NCBI GenBank assembly: GCA_031552765.1
Contig: JAVBME010000016.1
Location: forward strand, 39,006 to 103,005
Length of the DNA: 64,000 bases
Reading direction: 5' to 3'
Source: JAVBME01 sp031552765
Lineage (GTDB): Bacteria > Bacillota > Negativicutes > Acidaminococcales > JAISLQ01
Shown: positions 58,103 to 64,000 of the stretch, piece after piece
How the letters are laid out: each line of letters opens with the position of its first letter
Numbering within the stretch: the stretch's first letter is position 1
The notes under the pieces: model-generated
Databases searched by the model: none
Told to the model about the DNA's origin: nothing
What the model saw: the letters and a program-made list of their open reading frames with translations, nothing else
Position numbers and translations under genes: made by a program

Positions 58103-59056
58103 TTATTTTTTGGCCGGCTCAGTTTTTGCTGGCGCCGGTTCCGGGAAGGCTATTGCTTGGGCGTTTTTAACTTCTTCCGGCAGGATTATTTCTGCGGCTT
58201 TGTTGTGGTTGTAGTAAGTAGATTCACTGGTTATAGTGGTAGTTTTCAACATCTCTAGAATGGTTTTTATTTCCTTTTTATCTTTTTCACTGCTACTCTT
58301 TTCCGCGATGTCTTCCAGCAGCTTGCTTAGTTTTTTGATGTTGTCTTTAAGGTCGAAAGCAGTCCTGTATAAAGTACCATCTTTATCTACCCAAACATTG
58401 TAGGTAAAGTCGCCTACTTTAGAAATATAGTCCTTATACATGCTTTCCAGTGCTTTTAGAGAAGCATCCGAATAGCTATCAGGCTTTTCTCTTGTGATCA
58501 AGATCAGTATATCGTAGAAGGCCTTGTTTGCCAGCGTGATTTGCATGTTGTTGAGCAGGCGTCCGTTTATATTTTCTTCGCCTTTAAGTTTAACGGTAAT
58601 GGATTTATCCAGTATAGCTTCGATTTTTTCTTCAAATTTTTTGACTTCATTTTCATCCATTTCTTTCTTGGGAACAATCAGTTTTTGCCAGGGGCTGTTC
58701 TTTTTTAGAAAATCCGTCTTAAAATAAACAGTGAAATTGTCCTTGTTTTCTATAAGGTAATAATCAAGATTTATTGGCATGCCGCCTGGCAGCAAGGCGC
58801 CCATAAAAACTTTTCCTTGCAGGGGATTTTGCCAAAAGGTGATCTTATAAAGAACGGGTATGGAGTATTTGGTTTTGTTGTAAGTTGTGTTAAGTAGGAT
58901 GCGCAGATCACAGTCGCCATTTTTCAAGTTTTTGCCATTGTCCGATATTTTTTGCCACAATTCCTGAGCTTCTTTGCCGCCGTTTACCGCTTCGGCGTTT
59001 AGCGGCAACAAAAATGCGGCCAATGCTAGGCAAAAGCAAAGGAGTATTTTTTTCAT
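58103..59056 (-). CDS. Secreted protein of unknown function (LolA/LppX-like plan)
   Basis: 317-residue exported protein: signal peptide 1-23 (LALAAFLLPLNAEA). Mature part alternates beta strands and helices (e.g. YSIPVLYKITFWQNPL, INLDYYLIENKDNFTVYFKTDFL, YNVWVDKDGTLYRTAFDL) like LolA/LppX or DUF6612-type lipid-binding half barrels. A Lys/Glu-rich stretch (about 250-275) and a Pro/Ala-rich tail close it. Not a lipoprotein (no Cys at the cleavage site). Function not assigned. Start ATG at 59056 has AAGGGGATC upstream. Confidence 0.7.
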   Translation of the reverse strand: MKKILLCFCLALAAFLLPLNAEAVNGGKEAQELWQKISDNGKNLKNGDCDLRILLNTTYNKTKYSIPVLYKITFWQNPLQGKVFMGALLPGGMPINLDYYLIENKDNFTVYFKTDFLKKNSPWQKLIVPKKEMDENEVKKFEEKIEAILDKSITVKLKGEENINGRLLNNMQITLANKAFYDILILITREKPDSYSDASLKALESMYKDYISKVGDFTYNVWVDKDGTLYRTAFDLKDNIKKLSKLLEDIAEKSSSEKDKKEIKTILEMLKTTTITSESTYYNHNKAAEIILPEEVKNAQAIAFPEPAPAKTEPAKK

Positions 59057-59123
59057 AATAAGATCCCCTTTATCTGTTTATCTGCTCACAGGATATTTTA
59101 TCGCTGGCTTTTTGTCAAGGCCG

Positions 59124-60254
59124 TCATTCCAGGCGCTTTTTAAATTTGGCAACGCTGATAGTGAGCACTACAGCGATGAAAGAGCAGAGGAAAAGTATTT
59201 GCGGCCACAGGTACCCTATCGTATTGCCTTTGAGTATTATGCCGCGGATTATTTGCAGGTAATAGGTGATAGGAACGATATAGCCTATATAATAGAAAAA
59301 CTTAGGCATGGCCTCACGCGGGAACATGAAGCCGGAAAGCAGCATGCTGGGCATGATGAGGGAAAAACTCATCAGCATGCCTTGCATCTGTGTTTTTGCT
59401 ACATTAGAGATAGCCAGCCCTAAACCGAGCGAGGCGATTATGAAAAAACCGGTGAGAAAATATAAAAGCGGTATGCTGCCGCTAAAAGGTATTTTGAATA
59501 TAAAGGCGGCGGTCAACAAGAGGATGGTCAACTGGACATACCCGACGATCACATAGGGGAGGATCTTGCCGACCATCAGTTCATAGCTTTTGAGCGGGGT
59601 TACGATGAGCTGCTCTAGGGTACCGCGTTCGCGTTCCCTGATGATAGCCAGCGTAGTAAGTATCATCATGGTAATAGTGAGTATCATGCCGCCGATAGCC
59701 GGCACCATGTACCAGGCGGTGATGAAATCCGGATTGTACCAGGGGCGGATGCGTACATCTATGGCCGGTTTTTGTTTATCCATATTGAGGCCGGCGGCAT
59801 TAAGGCGCTGGAACATTATCTCCTGTGATTTTTGCTGGCCGACCATTTGCGCAGTGCTGATAGCGGAAGATGCGGCCATAGAATCACTGGCATCCACCAG
59901 TACTTGTATCGAACTGCCGCGCCGGTTTTTGAGGTTGGCGGCATAATCGGGCGGTATGACTACCCCGGCTTTGACCGCGCCTTTTTGTATAAGGTCGGTC
60001 ACTTCCTGATAGCTGCCGGCGATATAGCGGATATCATAATATTCAGTGGCGGTCAGCGCATCAAGGAATTCACGGCTTTCTTTGCTGAGCGACTGGTCAA
60101 AGACGGCTGCCGGCAGGTGTTTGACATCAGTATTTATGGCAAAGCCAAAAATCAGCGTCTGCATAAGCGGGATCAGCGCCATTATGACCAGCGTCATCCT
60201 GTCGCGGCGCATCTGGATGAATTCTTTTTTTATTATGGCGATGAGGCGTGTCAT
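59124..60254 (-). CDS. ABC-2 type permease of the YbhR/YhhJ group
   Basis: 376-residue membrane permease: N-terminal span (LIAIIKKEFIQMRRDRMTLVIMALIP), a large periplasmic domain (about 40-170, e.g. GSSIQVLVDASDSMAASSAISTAQMVGQQ), then five to six C-terminal spans including ERERGTLEQLIVTPLKSYELMVGKILPY, the classical ABC-2 transporter signature. Acts with the two ATP-binding proteins upstream to export a drug or cell-envelope compound. Overlaps the preceding ATPase gene by 4 bases (ATGA). Only one permease is present, unlike the E. coli YbhFSR system. Confidence 0.9.
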   Translation of the reverse strand: MTRLIAIIKKEFIQMRRDRMTLVIMALIPLMQTLIFGFAINTDVKHLPAAVFDQSLSKESREFLDALTATEYYDIRYIAGSYQEVTDLIQKGAVKAGVVIPPDYAANLKNRRGSSIQVLVDASDSMAASSAISTAQMVGQQKSQEIMFQRLNAAGLNMDKQKPAIDVRIRPWYNPDFITAWYMVPAIGGMILTITMMILTTLAIIRERERGTLEQLIVTPLKSYELMVGKILPYVIVGYVQLTILLLTAAFIFKIPFSGSIPLLYFLTGFFIIASLGLGLAISNVAKTQMQGMLMSFSLIMPSMLLSGFMFPREAMPKFFYYIGYIVPITYYLQIIRGIILKGNTIGYLWPQILFLCSFIAVVLTISVAKFKKRLE

Positions 60255-61171
60255 AAGCTACCCCCCGGCGCTTTATTGGCGCGCCCTTCCTGTACCAGGT
60301 GTATAAATACGTCTTCAAGTGAGGGTGTTATCTGCTGCGGCTGATAGACGGCGAGATGCGGCAGGCAATCTCTGGATAGCCGGAGGCGCACGCTTTGCCC
60401 ATGGATATAAGAATCAAGGAGCGGCAGCTCCTGGGCGCGGATGTCGTCTAAAAGGGCAAGCGGGTCGGGCGAAGGGATGCGGTATAGTGCGCCTGGCAGC
60501 GCTGCTTTGAGCTTTTTTGGCGTATCGTAGGCTACAAGCTTGCCGTTATGGATAAAAGCGATAGCGTCACAATGTTCCGCCTCGTCAAGAAAATGTGTGG
60601 TCACAAGCACTGTGGCGCCTTGGGCGGCAAACTGGTAAATTAACTGCCAAAACAGTCGCCTGGTGCTAGGGTCGGCGCCGCTGGTCGCTTCATCGAGAAA
60701 AAGAAGTCGCGGTTTGTGGAGCACGGCGCAGGCCAGGGCCAGGCGCTGTCGCCAGCCGCCGGAGAGGTTTTCCACCAGCAAGTCTTTTTTCGGGCCAAGT
60801 GCCACAAAATCGATAATTTCTTCTATGCGCCGCAGCCTATCAGTTTTTTTCATGCTGTACAGGCCGCCATAGAAATCAAGGTTTTCTAAGACTGTCAGGT
60901 CAGTATACAGACTGAATTTTTGTGACATATAGCCTATTTCGGATTTTATCGCTTCACTTTCCGTCAGGATGTCAAAGCCGAGTACCTGCCCGCCGCCGCT
61001 GGTTGGCAAAAGAAGGCCTGTCAGCATGCGGATGGTGGTGGATTTTCCTGAACCGTTTGGCCCCAGGAAGCCGTATACGCCGCCTTCATCCAGGGAAAGA
61101 TTAATATTGTCCACTGCGGTAAAATCACCGAAGCGCCGGGTAAGGTTGTGCGTTTGTATGGCTACAGTCAT
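60251..61171 (-). CDS. ABC transporter ATP-binding protein 2
   Basis: 306-residue ATPase: Walker A GPNGSGKSTT, signature ENLSGGWRQRLALACAVLHKP, Walker B LLFLDEATSGADPSTRR, H-loop VTTHFLDEAEHCD. The C-terminal part (about 215-306) has YbhF-like regulatory character. Overlaps both neighbours by 4 bases (ATGA). Forms a heterodimer with the other ATPase (inference). Confidence 0.93.
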   Translation of the reverse strand: MTVAIQTHNLTRRFGDFTAVDNINLSLDEGGVYGFLGPNGSGKSTTIRMLTGLLLPTSGGGQVLGFDILTESEAIKSEIGYMSQKFSLYTDLTVLENLDFYGGLYSMKKTDRLRRIEEIIDFVALGPKKDLLVENLSGGWRQRLALACAVLHKPRLLFLDEATSGADPSTRRLFWQLIYQFAAQGATVLVTTHFLDEAEHCDAIAFIHNGKLVAYDTPKKLKAALPGALYRIPSPDPLALLDDIRAQELPLLDSYIHGQSVRLRLSRDCLPHLAVYQPQQITPSLEDVFIHLVQEGRANKAPGGSL

Positions 61172-62082
61172 GGCGCGCCCTCTTTTCCCGCGCTCAATAC
61201 GCTGAATAAGTCCTCCAGGGTCGGGTTGATAGGCGTGAGAGAATAGTCCGCCAGTCCCAGTTGGTCGAGGTATTCTGTTAAGAGAGGCAGTTCCTGCTGC
61301 CGGTCGCGCAGCGCGATATGTAGTTCTTCGCCATAAAGATATGCATCGGCGGCGGGAAATGCCCTGAACCTCGGCAATAGGCCGCGCAGCCCTCCGGCCG
61401 TTAGTGAGAACAGGCTGTAAGGGTAGGAAGATAAAAGTTCAGCAGGCGAGCCTGTGGCACGGATACTGCCTTGATGGAAAAAAGCCAGGCGGTGGCATAG
61501 CTCTACCTCATCCATGTAGGGAGTGGATATAATAAGTGTCAGCCCTTCTTTATTCAGGCGGTATAAGAGTTGCCAGAATTCGCGCCGTGATACCGGGTCT
61601 ACGCCGGTCGTCGGCTCATCGAGAATCAGCAGTTCCGGGCGGTGTAACAGACCGGCCGCCAGGGCAAGCTTTTGCTTCATGCCGCCGGACAGGTTGCCGG
61701 CCAGGCGGTCTTTGAAACCATCCATCCAGGTCATGGCAAGCAGCTGGTTGGCGCGTTCGGTAAACAAATCACCTCTTATCTGGTATAAAGAACCAAAGAG
61801 GGAGAGGTTTTCCCAGACCGTCATGTCCTGGTATAGGCTGAAAAGCTGCGGCACATAGCCGATGCGCTCTTTGACCTTTTCCAGTGTTTTTTCGCCCAGC
61901 AGCTCGATTTCACCGCTATCGGCCGCGTATAACCCAAGCAAGGTACGGATAAAGGTAGTCTTGCCCGCGCCGTCCGGTCCGACCAGGCCGAATATCTCAC
62001 CTTTGTTTATATGAAGGGATATATTGTTTAAAGCGTGGACAGAGCCGAAAGATTTTTTTAAGTCAACGGCTTTTATTATCAT
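61168..62082 (-). CDS. ABC transporter ATP-binding protein 1
   Basis: 304-residue ATPase: Walker A GPDGAGKTTFIRT, signature GNLSGGMKQKLALAAGLLHRPELLILDEPTTGVDPVSRR, and the C-terminal extension seen in YbhF halves. Overlaps the adaptor gene at 62079-62082 and the next ATPase gene by 4 bases each. In E. coli YbhF the two ATPase units are fused; here they are separate genes. Confidence 0.93.
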   Translation of the reverse strand: MIIKAVDLKKSFGSVHALNNISLHINKGEIFGLVGPDGAGKTTFIRTLLGLYAADSGEIELLGEKTLEKVKERIGYVPQLFSLYQDMTVWENLSLFGSLYQIRGDLFTERANQLLAMTWMDGFKDRLAGNLSGGMKQKLALAAGLLHRPELLILDEPTTGVDPVSRREFWQLLYRLNKEGLTLIISTPYMDEVELCHRLAFFHQGSIRATGSPAELLSSYPYSLFSLTAGGLRGLLPRFRAFPAADAYLYGEELHIALRDRQQELPLLTEYLDQLGLADYSLTPINPTLEDLFSVLSAGKEGAP

Positions 62083-63056
62083 GGTAGGCGTACTTCGGCC
62101 GGCATGCCGGGCTTGAAAACGCCGTCTTTATTATCTATATACACTTTTACGGCAAATACCAAATTGGCCCGCTCATCTTTGGTTATTGTCTGACGAGGGG
62201 TAAATTCAGCCTGAGTGGCTATTTCTTTGACTGTACCTTGAAATACCTTGCCCGGATAAGAGTCTATCCTTACTTCGGCCTGCTGGTCGAAGCGTACGCG
62301 GCCAAGCAAAGTGGAGGGGACATATATTTTTACCCAGCAATCGGACAAGTCGCCGATGGTGGCTAGTGGGGCGCCAGCTTGCACAAATTCCCCAGCTTCG
62401 TAGTTTTTGCTGAGTATCCTGCCGGACAGCGGGCTTTTTACGTCGGTATAACCAAGCTGGGCCTTTGCCGCATCAAGGGCCGCTTTTTGTTGTTCTACAG
62501 TATGGCGCTGGGCTTCTATGGCGTCCGTCCTGCTGCCCTCGACCGCCAGCTGATAAGCGGAAGCCGCCTGTTGGTAATTGCCTTGCGATGTCGTCATGGC
62601 CAGGCGGTAATTATCCAGTTCCTGCTGGGAAATGGCGCCGCTTTGATAAAGGCGGGAAAAGCGCTGGTAATCGGAAGACGCTTTTTCCATAGACAGGCGG
62701 GTGGCATTCATAGCTGCCGCATAGCTGGCGATTTCGGCGCCGCGCGAACCGGCTTCAAGGTCTTTGAGCTTGGCCAGGGCGCTTTTGTACGCTCCTTCCG
62801 CCTGTAGGTAGGCCAGGCGGTAGTCAGTCTTGTCGATGCGCGCCAGGATAGCCTCTTTCGTGACTTGGTCGCCTTCCTTGAAATTGCGTTCAACCAGATA
62901 ACCGCCTACCTTGGGCGTCAGGTCGGACTGGGTCACTTCTATCATACCGGTAGCGGTAATGGCGCGGTCCGGGCGCTGGAAGAAAAAGTAAGCGCCGGCG
63001 CCGACTACTGTTAGAAAAATAGCGGCTGCGATTATCAATTTACGCCGTTTATCCAT
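62079..63056 (-). CDS. HlyD-family periplasmic adaptor (YbhG-like)
   Basis: 325-residue membrane-fusion protein: one N-terminal span (KLIIAAAIFLTVVGAGAYFFFQRP), then barrel segment GMIEVTQSDLTPKVGGYLVERNFKEGDQVTKEAILARID, a helical hairpin (about 90-200, alanine-rich), and barrel VKSPLSGRILSKNYEAGEFVQAGAPLATIGDLSD. Links the inner-membrane ABC pump to an outer-membrane channel, consistent with a diderm. Start at 63056 has AAGGAGGAT upstream and overlaps the TetR stop by 8 bases (ATGGATAA). Confidence 0.9.
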   Translation of the reverse strand: MDKRRKLIIAAAIFLTVVGAGAYFFFQRPDRAITATGMIEVTQSDLTPKVGGYLVERNFKEGDQVTKEAILARIDKTDYRLAYLQAEGAYKSALAKLKDLEAGSRGAEIASYAAAMNATRLSMEKASSDYQRFSRLYQSGAISQQELDNYRLAMTTSQGNYQQAASAYQLAVEGSRTDAIEAQRHTVEQQKAALDAAKAQLGYTDVKSPLSGRILSKNYEAGEFVQAGAPLATIGDLSDCWVKIYVPSTLLGRVRFDQQAEVRIDSYPGKVFQGTVKEIATQAEFTPRQTITKDERANLVFAVKVYIDNKDGVFKPGMPAEVRLP

Positions 63057-63708
63057 GAGCGGTATCCTCCTTGCCGGCAAGCAGGCTATCAAGCGACACT
63101 GCCAGCATTTCTTCCATGTCAAGCGGTCTGTATGAAGAAAAAAGTTTCTGCCAGATATGGCTGAGCAACAGCGGGGCGACCAAAAGCTGTGGACAATCAG
63201 CCAGACGGCGGTCTTTTATCTCCCCGGTCTCGATGCCGCGTCTAATTACCTTTTCTAAATTTGACAGTCCCGGCGTGATAATGGTTTGGAAATAAACTTC
63301 CGCCAGTCTGGGAAAGCGCGGCCCTTCGCTGATGACAAGATGGAGTATCTGCCCGGCTTCGCCTTGCGCGATACGTTTTAGCAGATTGCCAAACATTGCG
63401 TGCAGCAATTCTTTAGCCGGCGTTTTATTGTCGGGTGAAGGCGTGAAACGCGGTACCAGCGGCAGGATATATTCTCTGATAAGTTCTTCCAAAAGCGCTT
63501 CCTTATCGGAAAAATGCAGATATATGCTACCTTTGGCAACTCCGGCCCGGCGGGCAATATCTTCCATGCGTGTTTGGCCAAAGCCTTTGTGTGTAAATTC
63601 CTGAAAGGCGGATGTCAATATGGCTTCGCGCCGCCGGGACGACTGCTGCTGGCGGGACAGGCCTTTTAGGCTGTCTTTTTGCAATGTGGGAGCGGCTTTT
63701 TTATTCAT
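63049..63708 (-). CDS. TetR-family repressor of the efflux operon
   Basis: 219-residue TetR regulator: helix-turn-helix about residues 28-75 (ILTSAFQEFTHKGFGQTRMEDIARRAGVAKGSIYLHFSDKEALLEELI), then an effector domain. It heads the operon tetR-hlyD-ABC-ABC-permease, as E. coli YbiH/CecR heads ybhGFSR. The ribosome site AAAGGAGCCC precedes the ATG. It likely represses its own operon via the palindrome at 63745-63764; the inducing compound is unknown. Confidence 0.92.
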   Translation of the reverse strand: MNKKAAPTLQKDSLKGLSRQQQSSRRREAILTSAFQEFTHKGFGQTRMEDIARRAGVAKGSIYLHFSDKEALLEELIREYILPLVPRFTPSPDNKTPAKELLHAMFGNLLKRIAQGEAGQILHLVISEGPRFPRLAEVYFQTIITPGLSNLEKVIRRGIETGEIKDRRLADCPQLLVAPLLLSHIWQKLFSSYRPLDMEEMLAVSLDSLLAGKEDTAHG

Positions 63709-63744
63709 AAACGGGCTCCTTTTATTATGTCTAGATGAAGTTTG

Positions 63745-63764
63745 TTGACTGACCGGACAGTCAA
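63745..63764. promoter_or_regulatory. TetR operator palindrome
   Basis: TTGACTGACCGGACAGTCAA: 7-base arms TTGACTG / CAGTCAA around an ACCGGA centre. It lies immediately downstream of the -10 box of the efflux operon (63776-63781), as expected for a roadblock repressor site. Confidence 0.8.
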
Positions 63765-63775
63765 TTTATAAATAT

Positions 63776-63805
63776 AGTATAACATTGATCCTTTTATAAA
63801 AGCAA
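63776..63805 (-). promoter_or_regulatory. Promoter of the efflux operon
   Basis: Minus strand TTGCTT (63805-63800), 18-base spacer, TATACT (63781-63776), with the operator at 63745-63764 just downstream. Confidence 0.65.
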
Positions 63806-63830
63806 GTGAATAGAAGATATTGCGATATAG

Positions 63831-63860
63831 GCACAGCCTTGCTTACCAGCAAGGCTGTGC
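63831..63860. repeat. Perfect 13-base-arm inverted repeat
   Basis: GCACAGCCTTGCT / AGCAAGGCTGTGC with a TACC loop, upstream of the efflux operon; no T tract, so terminator of an upstream gene outside the window or a structural element is uncertain. The remaining bases to 64000 hold no gene I can support. Confidence 0.55.
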
Positions 63861-64000
63861 AGACTGTAGACAAAAGCACCTTTATATATTAATTATACAT
63901 TTGGTATTCAGTGCAAAAAGTCTTTGGCTTGATTGTTATCTATCGTTATAGTAAGTCCTACTGCGAGCCATCCCTAGCTACGCGACAGTTCTTTTTTTAT

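Noticed and set aside
63930..64000. Right-edge ACTG...CAGT stem with a T tract as terminator or RNA gene
   Set aside because: Pairing is imperfect and the region is cut by the window edge.
1..64000. CRISPR array, tRNA/rRNA genes, insertion sequences, prophage genes
   Set aside because: No repeat-spacer series, tRNA cloverleaf, transposase or phage gene was recognised on either strand.

Overview
The window reads as chromosomal DNA of an anaerobic diderm Firmicute, most likely a Negativicute. A TonB-dependent receptor and an outer-membrane barrel protein ending in Phe indicate an outer membrane. A tRNA-Trp T-box leader, strong AGGAGG-type ribosome sites, a 2-hydroxyacyl-CoA-dehydratase-type activase and a sodium-pump decarboxylase subunit point to anaerobic Firmicutes. 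The species cannot be named from the sequence. No tRNA, rRNA, CRISPR array or intact insertion sequence was recognised.

Layout. 1-3.6 kb: flavin-binding PPOX protein, TonB receptor, D-Ala-D-Ala ligase. 3.6-10.4 kb: a five-gene minus-strand operon (opine-dehydrogenase-like enzyme, MmgE/PrpD protein, GltS-type carrier, two-subunit aconitase X) divergent from a LysR regulator. A palindrome at 9329-9354 overlaps the LysR promoter. 10.4-14.6 kb: RarD-type permease, an unknown protein, a NiaX-like S component, an HD hydrolase, and a Phd/RelE-type toxin-antitoxin pair behind a perfect 44-bp palindrome. 14.6-21.3 kb: complete trpEGDCFBA operon, almost every junction overlapping, under a tRNA-Trp T-box. 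21.5-27.8 kb: a 1392-residue fused activase, an amidase and a second PPOX protein.

27.8-42.4 kb is the most interesting part. Two paralogous sigma-54 activators (PAS, AAA+ and a C-terminal winged helix in place of the usual Fis helix-turn-helix) each face a divergent catabolic operon with a near-consensus -24/-12 promoter. Operon 1 has a two-subunit CoA-transferase, a DASS carrier and a crotonase. Operon 2 has an SCP2-like protein, an alpha/beta hydrolase, a 42-residue membrane peptide, a sodium:solute symporter, an enolase-superfamily enzyme and a glutaconate-type CoA-transferase. Operon 2 resembles the lower beta-ketoadipate pathway (cycloisomerase, enol-lactonase, CoA-transferase) transplanted to an anaerobe.

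42.5-52.4 kb: secreted 5'-nucleotidase, DUF805 protein, class D beta-lactamase, TPR protein, YwaF-like membrane protein, outer-membrane barrel, DUF2284 protein, an OFA-type MFS carrier, and two decayed genes. 53.2-58.1 kb: two near-identical MatC-type carriers bracket a sodium-pump decarboxylase beta subunit and a 49-residue acidic-tailed membrane peptide. 58.1-63.8 kb: a secreted protein of unknown function and a TetR-controlled efflux operon (HlyD adaptor, two ABC ATPases, one permease), with a palindromic operator and promoter upstream of tetR.

Starts were moved from the longest reading frame to an internal start wherever a ribosome site and family alignment agreed. Functional names come from motifs and remembered family features; no database search was run.
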